A stretch of DNA of 64,000 nt from Planctomycetota bacterium. GTDB taxonomy: Bacteria > Planctomycetota > GCA-002687715 > DRQF01. Of this stretch, positions 11,719 to 20,925 are shown one piece after another. A program made the position numbers and the translations under genes. The stretch covers positions 248,001 through 312,000 of the forward strand of contig JACKGY010000005.1 of assembly GCA_020639295.1 (NCBI GenBank). Reading direction: 5' to 3'. The number at the start of each line of letters is the position of its first letter. Within the stretch, counting starts at the first letter, position 1. A model generated the notes under the pieces. The model searched no databases, had not been told where the DNA came from, and saw only the letters and a list, made by a program, of their open reading frames with translations.

Positions 11719-12522
11719 TCAGACCACCCGCGCGACCAGGAAGGCCGCCGCGACGGCGAGGCCGAGGGCGACGAAGAGGATGATCGTGGTGAGCCGCTCG
11801 CGGGAGTCGGGCACGCGGCCGCGACTCTGGATCAGGCGGACGTCGCGCCGGCTCGAGATCGGCCCCTTCTCGGGCATCATGGGCAGGCGCTCGTAGACCC
11901 GATCGCGGATCTTCACGTGGTCCTCGAGACCGGCCCGGGCCAGCTCCTTCTCGTAGCGACGGTAGGCGCCGAAGACCGCATTGCGGGCCTCGATGAAGAC
12001 CTCGGCGACCTGACGTGCCCCCTCACCCACCAGCCGGCACTCGGGCCGCCAGTCGCCATGCTTGCGCTCGAAGGCGGCGCGTCGGCGACCGCCGCCGGCA
12101 TCGGCATAGCACTGGACGAAGATCGGCAGGTCACGTGGCTTGCGGCCGAGGCGATCGAGGTCGTCGAGGAACTGGCCGAAGGCGACACAGTCCGCGTCGC
12201 CATCGTCATCGCGGTCGTCGAGCCAGACGATCGCGTCGGCGCTCCGGTGGAGGAGGACGTCATTCGCGGGTGATTGGCGCGGGCCGGGCCGGGCCAGGAC
12301 CTCGATGCGGACCTTCATGCCGAAGAGGCGCTCCTCCTCGGCGACGGGAAGTCCGAAGCCCACCACCCGGTCGCCGCCGGCGTGCATCACGATCATCGGC
12401 CCCCCGTCGGCGGCGAAGCTCTCCTGCAGCGCCCGCAAGGTGGCGAACTTGGTGGCTCGATCCCGACCCGCGAAGACGATGCGGAACAGGATCTCGTCGG
12501 TATCGACCTTGATCTCGACCAT
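11719..12522 (-). CDS. MglA-like small GTPase homolog with degenerate P-loop and C-terminal membrane anchor
   Basis: 267 aa. The N-terminus has the arrangement of MglA-type GTPases: beta strand ILFRIVFAG followed by the place of the P-loop, then helix TLRALQE. The loop reads GRDRATKF, lacking the GK[ST] of a functional Walker A. A later strand DAIVWLDDRDDDG and DLPIFVQCYADAG sit where MglA has its switch/Asp region and N-K-x-D motif, but NKxD is absent. The last 22 residues form a transmembrane helix (TTIILFVALGLAVAAAFLV). It should therefore be a tail-anchored pseudo-GTPase. It starts 6 bases after the stop of the DUF4388/TPR gene, so the two form an operon. The fold is inferred by eye. Confidence 0.6.
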   Translation of the reverse strand: MVEIKVDTDEILFRIVFAGRDRATKFATLRALQESFAADGGPMIVMHAGGDRVVGFGLPVAEEERLFGMKVRIEVLARPGPRQSPANDVLLHRSADAIVWLDDRDDDGDADCVAFGQFLDDLDRLGRKPRDLPIFVQCYADAGGGRRRAAFERKHGDWRPECRLVGEGARQVAEVFIEARNAVFGAYRRYEKELARAGLEDHVKIRDRVYERLPMMPEKGPISSRRDVRLIQSRGRVPDSRERLTTIILFVALGLAVAAAFLVARVV

Positions 12523-12528
12523 GCGGAA

Positions 12529-15500
12529 CTACCTGCGATAGGTCTCGATCGTGCCGGCGTCGTCGGCGCAGCCGAGGACGAGACGATCGAGCCAGAGGAG
12601 AGGCACGGCCTCGCGCGCGCTGGACGAGCGGAAACAGTCCTCGATCTGGCCGCCGATCAGCGAGACGACGAGCCAGCGGTGGTCCGCCAGCTCGACCAGG
12701 CTCTGGCCGTCTCCGCCGCCGAGGACCCGACCGGTGGCCGACTCGGCGAACTCCGCCGGCAGGGCCGGCAGGAGGCGGCTGCGCCCGCTGCCGTCGACGA
12801 CCAGGAGCCGGCCACAGGCCAGGAGCGCGACCAGCTGATCGCCGATCAGGGTGGGGCTGGCGCCGGCCACGAGAGGCTGGTCGCTCACGGCCACGCCGGC
12901 GCCGCTGCCGTCGACGCGACGGAGAAGCCCCTCCGCATCCACCAGCCACAGACCGCGGGCGAAGGGCAAGGGACGACCGCGATACTGCCCGGCATGGACC
13001 CCCTCGAGTTCGCTCGCCTGGGCGGCGACGATGGCCAGGGAGCCGTCCGCCAGACAGGCGACGACCCGACCATCCACGGCGGCCATGTTCTGGACCGCGG
13101 CGGGCAGCTCGACGCTGCCCTGGTCGGCGCCGTCCGCGGTGGCGAAGAACCGGAGCCTGGGCTTGCCGTCGTCGGTGGCCACGGCGAGGAGGTCGCCGAC
13201 CACGATCAGGTCGTCGATCGCGTCGATCGAGGGATGGACCGACCAGACCTCGCGGTCCGACTTGCTCTCACGATCGAAGACCAGGACGCGCCCGTCGCTG
13301 GTGCCGTAGGCAACGCGACCGGAGAACACGACCGGCTCGGTCACCGGGGTCCGGAAACCCTCCGGGGCGAAGCGCCGCTGACCGCCGTTCGGTTCGATGA
13401 GATGGATGGAGCCGTTGCCGCAGAGCACTCCGAGGGCATTGCCCACGAGTCTCAGGGCGACCACCCGGTCACCGAGCGCGAGACTGGAACTCTCGCGCCG
13501 TTCGAGGACGACATGGCTCTCGAAGGGCGAGGTCCGCCAGTCCAGCTCGCAGTCCGCCGACCGATAGCCCTCGAGACCGACCTCGAGCCGGGCGGTCTGG
13601 CGCGTCGAACCGAGTTCGACCAGGGCGCGACCCTGCCAGGAGCCGCCGATCTGGTCGTGGATCCGGGCCCGTGGCGGACGGACGTCGACGTCCAGGGGCA
13701 ACACGACCCGGGCCATGGCCTGGCGCGAGACGACGTGGACCTTGCCGGGGTCGAGGGGGTCGGCCAGGGGCCGGATCATCTGCCGCGCGATCGCGTAGGC
13801 GGCCCCTCGGTCGCCGGCGGCGAGGTAGCGTTCGATCAGGCCGATCTGCCGCTCCTCCTCGGCGAGACAGGCCGCGATCTCGGCGATGCGAGCCTTGATC
13901 TGGCGTGGCTCCTGGTCGGCCCAGCCGGCCTGACCCGAATCCTCGGCGGCTCGCTGCGCCGCCAGGTAGGCCTTGCGGGCTGCTTCGAGATCCCGGAGTT
14001 CGAGCAGGCTCTCGGCCCGCGCCATCTCCTGCTCGGCCCGATCGAGACAGGCACGCTGCCGGGCGGCCTCGCGTTCGCGGGCGGCCTTCGCCGCTTCACG
14101 GAGCTCGGCGATCTTGTACTCGGCGCGGGAGATCCGCTCCGCCGCCTTGTGCGCGGCCAGGGTCAGGGGAAAGCGGGCACGGAAATCGGCGTAGCGATCG
14201 CCCATGCCCCGCCAGCCTTCCTCGGTGACCACGCTCTGTTCGGCGCTGAGCAGGGTCTCGAGTTCGCCGTCGGCCCGGTTGTGGTACCAGAGGTAGCAGA
14301 CCGCGGCGATCGCGGCGACGCCCACCAGCACCAGGGCGGCGGCGCCCACCCTTCGGCGACGACGCTTGCGGGTGAGGATGGCGTGGATGTGGTCGATCCG
14401 CTGCAGGCAGATCTGCTTGCTGGCGGTGTCGAAGCTGACCACCAGCTTGTAGGCATTGAGCGCGCCCTGGAGATCGCCCTGGTCGTGAAGGCGACCGGCG
14501 AGCTTCATGTAGGTCTCGACGGCGTCGGCGATCCGGCCGGTCTTGCTCTGGATGCGCGCCAGGATGAAGCCGAGGCCGGTGTCCTCGGGCGCGATCTCCA
14601 TCAGATGGCGCAGGACCCGCTCGGCATCGGCGAAACGCTTCGAGTCGTAGTAGAAGGTGCACAGCTTGAGGCCGAGTTCGAGGCAGGCCTCGTCATCGGC
14701 CGTGAGCGGCTCCTCGAGACGCGCCAGCAGCGCGAGCACCTGCTCGAGTGCCTTGAAGTCGGTCGGCAGCAGCTGGACGACGTATTCGTAGATCGCCAGC
14801 GATTCCCGGACCAGCTCGTTGTCGAGCAGGGTCATGGCGCAGAACTTGTAGTGCGCCGCGGCCTTGGCCACGCGTCCCTGCTTCAGGAAGGCGTGGGCGA
14901 GACGCTTGTGCAGGGCGATGCTGCGGCGGTCGTAGCGGACCGCGCACTTGAACAGCCGGATCGCATCCTCGATGCGGCCGCGCTCGAGCAGGTCGTCGCC
15001 GCCCTCGATCAGGTCTTCCAGCTCGAGACGGGAGATGCAGCCGATCTCGTGCATCCGACCGATGGCGAGGTCGACGTGGTAGCGCGGCAGGCCGGTGTCG
15101 GCCATGATCTCGCGCGTGCCACGGGTTCCGTCGAGGTGATCGAAGACGATGTGCTCGACGTCGCCGAGCTGGGGCTCCTCGCCCGCGATCGGTCGCCAGA
15201 TGTCGCGCCCACCGCCGATCAGTTCGACCACGCGGATCCACTCGTCCTGCCGCCGCGCGGCCTCCATCACCAGCAGGTCGAGGTTGAAGTAGCGCCGGTT
15301 GTCGTCGTCCTCGGGGAAGTGCTCCTCGTCGAGGCTGAAGGAGACGTTCTTCCACAGGAAGATCTCGAGGATGAGCTCCTCGTGGAGACGGCGAGTGACC
15401 GCGTCGAGGGTCGAGTCGTCGATCGTCGACCGCTTGCGCAGGAAGGTCAGGGGGTCGACACCGAACTGGCGGGACTTGGTCCGGGCGTCGGTATAGGCCG

Positions 15501-15717
15501 CGTAGTCGATCGCGTCCTCGTCCACGAGGAGGGCGCTGAGGTCACCGGCCTTGGGGATCTCGAGCAGTCCGACCCGATCGGCGTCGAGGACCAGCGCGCG
15601 CTTCTCGAGGATGTTCTCGCGGTTCTGGACGCGAAGCACGCCGCGTTTGCGGTTCATCGCCAACATCTGGAAGACGTTGGACAGATCGACGCTGAGCAGA
15701 TCTCCGCGGATCGCCAT
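12529..15717 (-). CDS. DUF4388 (PATAN-like) - TPR - transmembrane - beta-propeller protein
   Basis: 1062 aa from ATG 15717 (GAGGTAA about 7 bases upstream; the longer frame has no RBS). Residues 1 to about 60 (MAIRGDLLSVDLSNVFQMLAM, KRGVLRV) match the start of DUF4388, a domain of Myxococcota and other gliding or polarity-related bacteria. Helical TPR-type repeats span about 240-450 (LFKCAVRYDRRSIALHKRLAHAFLKQGR). One membrane helix lies near 453-475 after a run of basic residues (KRRRRRVG). A charged coiled coil covers about 525-650 and a beta-propeller-like C-terminal half has WD/PQQ-type blades (VAYGTSDGRVLVFDRES). The N-terminal half should be cytoplasmic, the propeller periplasmic. It is co-transcribed with the MglA-like gene. 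Confidence 0.7.
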   Translation of the reverse strand: MAIRGDLLSVDLSNVFQMLAMNRKRGVLRVQNRENILEKRALVLDADRVGLLEIPKAGDLSALLVDEDAIDYAAYTDARTKSRQFGVDPLTFLRKRSTIDDSTLDAVTRRLHEELILEIFLWKNVSFSLDEEHFPEDDDNRRYFNLDLLVMEAARRQDEWIRVVELIGGGRDIWRPIAGEEPQLGDVEHIVFDHLDGTRGTREIMADTGLPRYHVDLAIGRMHEIGCISRLELEDLIEGGDDLLERGRIEDAIRLFKCAVRYDRRSIALHKRLAHAFLKQGRVAKAAAHYKFCAMTLLDNELVRESLAIYEYVVQLLPTDFKALEQVLALLARLEEPLTADDEACLELGLKLCTFYYDSKRFADAERVLRHLMEIAPEDTGLGFILARIQSKTGRIADAVETYMKLAGRLHDQGDLQGALNAYKLVVSFDTASKQICLQRIDHIHAILTRKRRRRRVGAAALVLVGVAAIAAVCYLWYHNRADGELETLLSAEQSVVTEEGWRGMGDRYADFRARFPLTLAAHKAAERISRAEYKIAELREAAKAAREREAARQRACLDRAEQEMARAESLLELRDLEAARKAYLAAQRAAEDSGQAGWADQEPRQIKARIAEIAACLAEEERQIGLIERYLAAGDRGAAYAIARQMIRPLADPLDPGKVHVVSRQAMARVVLPLDVDVRPPRARIHDQIGGSWQGRALVELGSTRQTARLEVGLEGYRSADCELDWRTSPFESHVVLERRESSSLALGDRVVALRLVGNALGVLCGNGSIHLIEPNGGQRRFAPEGFRTPVTEPVVFSGRVAYGTSDGRVLVFDRESKSDREVWSVHPSIDAIDDLIVVGDLLAVATDDGKPRLRFFATADGADQGSVELPAAVQNMAAVDGRVVACLADGSLAIVAAQASELEGVHAGQYRGRPLPFARGLWLVDAEGLLRRVDGSGAGVAVSDQPLVAGASPTLIGDQLVALLACGRLLVVDGSGRSRLLPALPAEFAESATGRVLGGGDGQSLVELADHRWLVVSLIGGQIEDCFRSSSAREAVPLLWLDRLVLGCADDAGTIETYRR

Positions 15718-15982
15718 CTGGTTACCTCGATTCGGGGCCCACCACCGCCGGGCAGGGGGGCTGGAACGGTCGCGACCACCCGCCTTATCGGCAGGGGTCG
15801 GCCGGATTCCGAAGCAACAATCCGCCCGGCCGACCGATCGCCTCGCCAGGTCGGAAATCCCAAGCCATGGCGGGAACGGGGCTTGAGGAAGCCGACTCGG
15901 TGCTTGCGAGGATTCACGGCGAGCGGATAGAATCCCGGTTCGCCTGTTCGACGCCGATCCCCGGGAACACGGTGCGGATCCC

Positions 15983-16492
15983 ATGAGCCGAAAGCTGCCA
16001 TCCAGGTTGGCGCGCCGCCTTTTCATCTTCTGGCTCGGCCTGAAGGGCTCGCTCGAGCTGCGCCTCGACCGCAGCCCCGACGGCCTGGCGCAGGCCCGGG
16101 CGACCTTCGGCCGGTTGGTCGACGTCCACCAGCAGTCCTTCCTCGCCCACTACCAGCTCGGCCGGATCGCCGAGCGGCGCCGTCAGGCGGTCGAGGCCAT
16201 CGACCACTACGGGCGCGCCCACGCCATCGACGCCGAGCGCTTCGCCCGGGTCGCCCTGTCCGCCGACCTCCGCCGCCGGGTCCTGGCCCGGGAGGCCCTG
16301 ATCCGCGCCGCCCGCCAGAGGCCGGAGTCGCAGCCCGCGGAGGCCGCCGCCGGTCGGCGCGGCCTGCCGGTCGGCGACTTCTCGAGCGCCGACGAATACC
16401 GGCGCTTCCATGGCCGGCCCGCCATCAGCCGAGAGGAAATCGAGGGCACCGACCTCGACCTGCTCCTGAGCCGCCTGCTGGCCGAGGATTGA
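15983..16492 (+). CDS. small TPR-containing protein
   Basis: 169 aa, divergent from the DUF4388 gene. The N-terminal segment RRLFIFWLGLKGSLEL is amphipathic rather than a clear signal. About residues 30-95 contain one and a half tetratricopeptide repeats (FLAHYQLGRIAERRRQAVEAIDHYGRAHAI). The C-terminal third is Arg/Glu/Ala-rich and probably disordered, ending in a short helix (GTDLDLLLSRLLAED). No strong Shine-Dalgarno is visible before ATG 15983, so the start is less sure. It may serve as an adaptor for the divergent TPR/propeller operon, but that is only context. Confidence 0.6.
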   Translation: MSRKLPSRLARRLFIFWLGLKGSLELRLDRSPDGLAQARATFGRLVDVHQQSFLAHYQLGRIAERRRQAVEAIDHYGRAHAIDAERFARVALSADLRRRVLAREALIRAARQRPESQPAEAAAGRRGLPVGDFSSADEYRRFHGRPAISREEIEGTDLDLLLSRLLAED

Positions 16493-16679
16493 CCCCGTTC
16501 GGGGCGTGGCTTTTGCCCCGGGCCCGCCTGTTTTCCCCCCTTCGGGCGACATAACATGTGGAGCCGGTTGCGCCCCGAGCGGGCGCCGAGCCGGAACCAG
16601 GAGGACGACCAGCCCCCGGGCGGCCGACCTCCGCGTTCCGCCTCAGCCGTCGCGGCCCCGAAACGAGACGAAGACCCAC

Positions 16680-17780
16680 ATGAAGCAGACCACCCTCCAC
16701 GCAAGGCACGTCGCGCTCGGCGCCCGGATGATCGACTTCGGCGGCTGGGACATGCCGGTGACCTACAGCGACATCGCGACCGAACACGCCGCCGTGCGGC
16801 AGTCCGCGGGTCTCTTCGACCTGGGGCACATGGGCCGGATCGCGATCTCGGGCCCGGACGGCCGGACCCTGGTCCAGAAGAGCCAGACCAACGATCTCGA
16901 GCGCATCCCCGAGGGTCAGATCCGCTACGCGCTGCTGCTGGCCGATGATGGCGGCGTGATCGACGACATCTTGGTCCACAATCGCGGTCACGACGTCTAC
17001 CTGGTGGTCAACGCCTCGAATCGCGAGGTCGTGCTGGCCCACCTCGCCGAGCTGGCCCGGGGCCTCCAGGTCACGATCGACGACCAGTCCGAGCGGATCG
17101 GCATGATCGCGGTGCAGGGTCCGCGCTCGCCGGAGATCGTCCAGCAGCTCACCGCCATCGATCTCTCGGAGCTCGGCTACTACCGCCTGGCCGAGGGCCT
17201 GATCGGCGACATCGAGGGCATGATCACCCGCACCGGCTACACCGGTGAGGATGGCTTCGAGCTCTACCTCCCGGTCGACGCCATCGGCCCCCTCTGGGAC
17301 CGGGTCATCGAGATCGGCGGCGACCTGGTGCGCCCCTGCGGCCTCGGCGCGCGCGACACGCTCCGCCTGGAAGCCGGCATGCCGCTCTACGGCCACGAGA
17401 TCGACCGCGGCATCAACCCGGTGGAGGCCGGCCTGATGTTCGGCGTTCGCCTGAAGAAGCCCGACTACCCGGGCCGGACGGTGCTGGAGAAGGTCAAGGC
17501 CGAAGGTCCCGCCCGCCAGATGACCGGCCTCGTGGTCGAGGGCCGGCGCATCCCGCGCCAGGGCTACGCGGTGCTCAAGAACGGCAACCCCGTCGGCGCC
17601 GTCTGCAGCGGCACCTGGTCGCCGACCTTCGAGAAGGGCATCGCGACCGCCCTGGTCGCGAGCGGAGCCCTGGCCGACCACGACGGATTCGAGATCGACA
17701 TCCGCGGCAAGCGCGCGCCGGCGCGCGTGGTCGCGATTCCCTTCTACAAGCGAGACGGCAGCGGCTCGCTCAACGTTTGA
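16680..17780 (+). CDS. gcvT: glycine cleavage system T protein (aminomethyltransferase)
   Basis: 366 aa. It transfers the methylene group from the aminomethyl-lipoyl arm of GcvH to tetrahydrofolate and releases ammonia. Family features are DFGGWDMPVTY near residue 19, LFDLGHMGR, the folate-site Asp in IDDILVH, RTGYTGEDGFELY, and CGLGARDTLRLEAGMPLYGHEI. It is the first gene of gcvT-gcvH-gcvPA-gcvPB-lipM, all on the plus strand with short gaps. The 187-base leader upstream was inspected for a glycine riboswitch (conserved CCGAAGG core); I did not see one. The start ATG 16680 gives the family N-terminus. Confidence 0.96.
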   Translation: MKQTTLHARHVALGARMIDFGGWDMPVTYSDIATEHAAVRQSAGLFDLGHMGRIAISGPDGRTLVQKSQTNDLERIPEGQIRYALLLADDGGVIDDILVHNRGHDVYLVVNASNREVVLAHLAELARGLQVTIDDQSERIGMIAVQGPRSPEIVQQLTAIDLSELGYYRLAEGLIGDIEGMITRTGYTGEDGFELYLPVDAIGPLWDRVIEIGGDLVRPCGLGARDTLRLEAGMPLYGHEIDRGINPVEAGLMFGVRLKKPDYPGRTVLEKVKAEGPARQMTGLVVEGRRIPRQGYAVLKNGNPVGAVCSGTWSPTFEKGIATALVASGALADHDGFEIDIRGKRAPARVVAIPFYKRDGSGSLNV

Positions 17781-17798
17781 GGCCTGGAAGGAGACGTC

Positions 17799-18188
17799 AT
17801 GCGTCCTGATGATCGCAAGTACCTGAAGTCGCACGAATGGGTCAAGGTCGACGGAGACGTCGCCTACGTCGGCATCACCGACTACGCGGTGAGCCATCTC
17901 TCCGACCTGGTCTTCCTCGACCTGCCGGACGTGGGCACGGACCTCATGGCCAACGAGCCCTTCGGCGAGATCGAGTCGGTGAAGGCGGTCTCCGACCTCT
18001 ACTGCCCGGTCACCGCGGAGGTGCTCGAGCAGAACGAGGAGCTGCTGGGCGATCTCGGCATCCTCGGCAAGGACCCCTTCGAGAAGGGCTGGATGCTGAA
18101 GGTCCGCCTCCAGAAGCCGAACGAGCTCAACGACCTCCTCGACGCCGCCGGCTACGAGAAGGCCATCCAGGAAGACGAGAGTCACTGA
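17799..18188 (+). CDS. gcvH: glycine cleavage system H protein
   Basis: 129 aa lipoyl carrier that shuttles the aminomethyl group between the P, T and L proteins. The lipoylation site is Lys62 in ESVKAVSDLY, in the conserved hairpin. YLKSHEWVKVDGDVAYVGITDYA is the family N-terminus. AAGGAG lies 8 bases upstream of ATG 17799, and gcvT ends 18 bases before. The L protein (dihydrolipoyl dehydrogenase) is not in the window and must be encoded elsewhere. Confidence 0.97.
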   Translation: MRPDDRKYLKSHEWVKVDGDVAYVGITDYAVSHLSDLVFLDLPDVGTDLMANEPFGEIESVKAVSDLYCPVTAEVLEQNEELLGDLGILGKDPFEKGWMLKVRLQKPNELNDLLDAAGYEKAIQEDESH

Positions 18189-18202
18189 GCCAGAGGGGCT
18201 CG

Positions 18203-19522
18203 ATGCGATACAGCGCGAACACACCCACGTCGTTGCGGGCCATGCTGGACCGCATCGGCGCCAAGTCGGTCGAGGATCTCCTCGCCACCATCCCCGCCGA
18301 TGTCCGTCTCGACCGTGAACTCGAGATCGCCGGCCCGATGCCCGAGGCCGACCTGCGCGGTCGGCTCGAGGAGCTGAAGGGCCCGCGGCCGCGAATCAGC
18401 CTGGTCGGCGGCGGCCTCTACGACCACTACGTGCCGGCCCCGGTCGACGCGCTCGCCGGTCGGAGCGAGTGGGTGACCAGCTACACGCCCTACCAGCCCG
18501 AGCTGGCCCAGGGCACGCTGGTCATGTACTACGAGTTCCAGACCTACGTCGCCCAGCTCACCGGGCAGGAGATCGCCAACGCCGGCATGTACGACGGCTC
18601 GACGGCGCTCTCCGAAGCGGTGTTGATGGCGGCGCGCGTCCGGACGAAGGCCGACCCGGTGGTCTACGTCAGCGCCGGCCTCCACCCCGAGTACCTGGCC
18701 GTCCTGCGCACCTACATGCGCTTCGTCGGCATCGAGGTGGCCACCGTCGCCCTCGAGCCCGAGAGCGGCCGGACGGCCTGGAACTCGGTCGACGCGGCCA
18801 GCCTGGCCAAGGCCCAGGCGATCGTCGTGCAGAGCCCGAACTTCTTCGGCGTGATCGAGGATGCCGCCGCCCTGCCCGCCGACGCCTTCAAGATCGGCGT
18901 CTGCACCGAGGCGCTCAGCATGGCCATGCTCGCGCCGCTGCCGGTCGAGATCATGGTGGGCGAGATCCAGAGCTTCGGCATCCCGATCCAGCTCGGCGGG
19001 CCGACCGCCGGCTTCTTCGCCACCCGCAAGGATTGGGTGCGCAAGATGCCCGGTCGTCTGGTCGGCCGCAGCCAGGACGTCGATGGCAAGGAGGCATTCT
19101 GCATCACGCTGGCGACGCGCGAGCAGTTCATCCGCCGCGAGAAGGCGACCAGCAACATCTGCACCTCGTCGGGCCTGATGTGCCTGAGGGCGACGATCTA
19201 CATGTCGCTCCTGGGCGGTCGCGGCCTCGAACGGCTGGCCGAGAAGAACGCCCGGACGGCGCGCTTCTTCGCCCGTGGCTTCGAGGAGATGGGCCTGCCT
19301 CTGGTCCATCGCGGCCCCTACTTCAACGAGTTCGTCATCGACTGCTCGGCGAAGCCGGGACTCCACGACGCGCTGCAGCGCCAGGACCTGATCCTCGGCC
19401 TGCCGCTCGATCGCTTCCATCCCGAGCGCAAGAACCAGTATCTGGTCGCCTTCACGGAACGGCACCATGGCCGGGCCGAGGCCATTCTCCAGGAGGTGAA
19501 GAACCTTGTTCAGCATTCCTGA
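18203..19522 (+). CDS. gcvPA: glycine decarboxylase subunit 1 (P protein alpha)
   Basis: 439 aa, the expected size of the N-terminal half of a split P protein. The start ATG 18203 follows AGAGGGG and gives MRYSANTPTSLRAMLDRIG, as in other GcvPA proteins; the much longer in-frame extension through gcvH is a shadow. Conserved stretches include YTPYQPELAQGTLVMYYEFQ, ANAGMYDGSTALSEAV and TSNICTSSGLMCLRATIYMS. With GcvPB it forms the PLP-dependent heterotetramer that decarboxylates glycine. It overlaps gcvPB by 17 bases. Confidence 0.95.
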   Translation: MRYSANTPTSLRAMLDRIGAKSVEDLLATIPADVRLDRELEIAGPMPEADLRGRLEELKGPRPRISLVGGGLYDHYVPAPVDALAGRSEWVTSYTPYQPELAQGTLVMYYEFQTYVAQLTGQEIANAGMYDGSTALSEAVLMAARVRTKADPVVYVSAGLHPEYLAVLRTYMRFVGIEVATVALEPESGRTAWNSVDAASLAKAQAIVVQSPNFFGVIEDAAALPADAFKIGVCTEALSMAMLAPLPVEIMVGEIQSFGIPIQLGGPTAGFFATRKDWVRKMPGRLVGRSQDVDGKEAFCITLATREQFIRREKATSNICTSSGLMCLRATIYMSLLGGRGLERLAEKNARTARFFARGFEEMGLPLVHRGPYFNEFVIDCSAKPGLHDALQRQDLILGLPLDRFHPERKNQYLVAFTERHHGRAEAILQEVKNLVQHS

Positions 19523-20918
19523 GAAGACCATCTTCCCGCGCACCGACGCCGAGTGCCCGGGTTTCGACGTCGTGGGTGACAACGCCGCGGTCGACGCCCT
19601 GGCCCTCGATCTCGAGCGACGCGGCGACTGCTGCGGCGGGATCTCGCAGACCACCGAGATCGACGTCGTACGTCACTACACCCGCCTGTCGACCCTGAAC
19701 TTCGACATCGATCGCGGGATGTACCCCCTCGGCAGCTGCACGATGAAGCACAATCCGAAGCTGAACGAGGCGGTGGCGGCCGACCCGCACTGGGCCTTCC
19801 CGCATCCCTACTGGCCCGAGAAGTACCTCGAGGGCCACCACACGATCATGGCGGAGATCGAGCGCGACCTCCGCGAGGTCTCGGGCTTCGATCGGGTCTC
19901 GCTGCTGCCCGCCGCGGGCGCCCACGGCGAGCTGACCTCGGTGTTCATGATCAAGGCCTATCACGAGGACCGGGGCAACCACCACAAGAAGATCGTCCTG
20001 ACCCCGGACACCTCGCACGGCACGAATCCGGCCTCGGCCGCGATGGCCGGCTTCGTCTGCAAGCAGATCCCCAGCGGTCCGGACGGCTTCCTCCGCTACG
20101 AGGACGTCGAGCCCCACCTCACCGACGAGGTGGCGGCGATCATGGTGACCAATCCCAACACTCTCGGCATCTACGAGCGGGACTTCACCAGGATCGCCGA
20201 GGCCATCCATGCGCTGGACGGCCTGGTCTACATGGACGGCGCCAACTTCAACGCCATCATGGGCATCTTCCAGCCCGGCAAGATCGGCGCCGACGTGATG
20301 CACTGGAACCTGCACAAGACCTTCACCACGCCCCATGGCGGTGGCGGTCCCGGTTCCGGCCCGATCGGCTACAACGAGAACCTGGCCCCCTACGCCCCCG
20401 AGTCCGGCGACCCCCGCAGCATCGGTCCGGTCAAGGCCTTCCTGGGCCAGTGGGGCATGTTCATCCGCACCTGGTGCTACATCCGCGCCCTCGGCGCGGC
20501 CGGCCTGAAGCGGGTCAGCGAGGAGGCGATCATCAACGCCAACTACCTCCGCCACGAGCTGGAGGACACGCTGCATCTCCCCTACTCGACGCCGACGCTG
20601 CACGAGGCCGTGTTCACCGACCATGGCTTCCCCAACGGCCTGATCACCAAGGACCTGGCCAAGCGGTTGATCGACTGGGGCTTCCATCCGCCGACCGTGT
20701 ACTTCCCCATCATGGTGGAGGGCGCGATCATGATCGAGCCGACCGAAACCGAGACGAAGGCCGAGATCGATCGTTTCGTCGCGGCGGTGAAGGCGATCCG
20801 CAAGGAGATGGACGAGGAACCCGATCTCGTCCGCGGCGCGCCCTACACCACCATCGTCCGCCGGGTCGACGAGACCCTCGCGGCGCGCAACCTCGACCTG
20901 CGCCACCAGCCGGATTGA
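19506..20918 (+). CDS. gcvPB: glycine decarboxylase subunit 2 (P protein beta, PLP subunit)
   Basis: 470 aa. It carries the pyridoxal-phosphate lysine in MHWNLHKTFTTPHGGGGPG (Lys near 270), as in all glycine decarboxylases. Other conserved parts are YPLGSCTMKHNPKLNE, LLPAAGAHGELT and DTSHGTNPASAAMAGF. The start is TTG at 19506: a strong AGGAGGTGA inside the end of gcvPA ends about 7 bases before it, and no ATG occurs in frame near the expected N-terminus. The 17-base overlap with gcvPA in another frame implies translational coupling and equal stoichiometry. Confidence 0.95.
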   Translation: MFSIPEKTIFPRTDAECPGFDVVGDNAAVDALALDLERRGDCCGGISQTTEIDVVRHYTRLSTLNFDIDRGMYPLGSCTMKHNPKLNEAVAADPHWAFPHPYWPEKYLEGHHTIMAEIERDLREVSGFDRVSLLPAAGAHGELTSVFMIKAYHEDRGNHHKKIVLTPDTSHGTNPASAAMAGFVCKQIPSGPDGFLRYEDVEPHLTDEVAAIMVTNPNTLGIYERDFTRIAEAIHALDGLVYMDGANFNAIMGIFQPGKIGADVMHWNLHKTFTTPHGGGGPGSGPIGYNENLAPYAPESGDPRSIGPVKAFLGQWGMFIRTWCYIRALGAAGLKRVSEEAIINANYLRHELEDTLHLPYSTPTLHEAVFTDHGFPNGLITKDLAKRLIDWGFHPPTVYFPIMVEGAIMIEPTETETKAEIDRFVAAVKAIRKEMDEEPDLVRGAPYTTIVRRVDETLAARNLDLRHQPD

Positions 20919-20925
20919 GCTCACG

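Noticed and set aside
12274..15930. 1218-codon open frame on the plus strand opposite the DUF4388/TPR gene
   Set aside because: It is the antisense of a GC-rich gene with clear domains; its translation is low-complexity Asp/Glu/Gly/Val-rich with no motif and no RBS.
16493..16679. Possible glycine riboswitch upstream of gcvT
   Set aside because: The conserved core around CCGAAGG and the tandem-aptamer layout are not visible in the 187-base leader.
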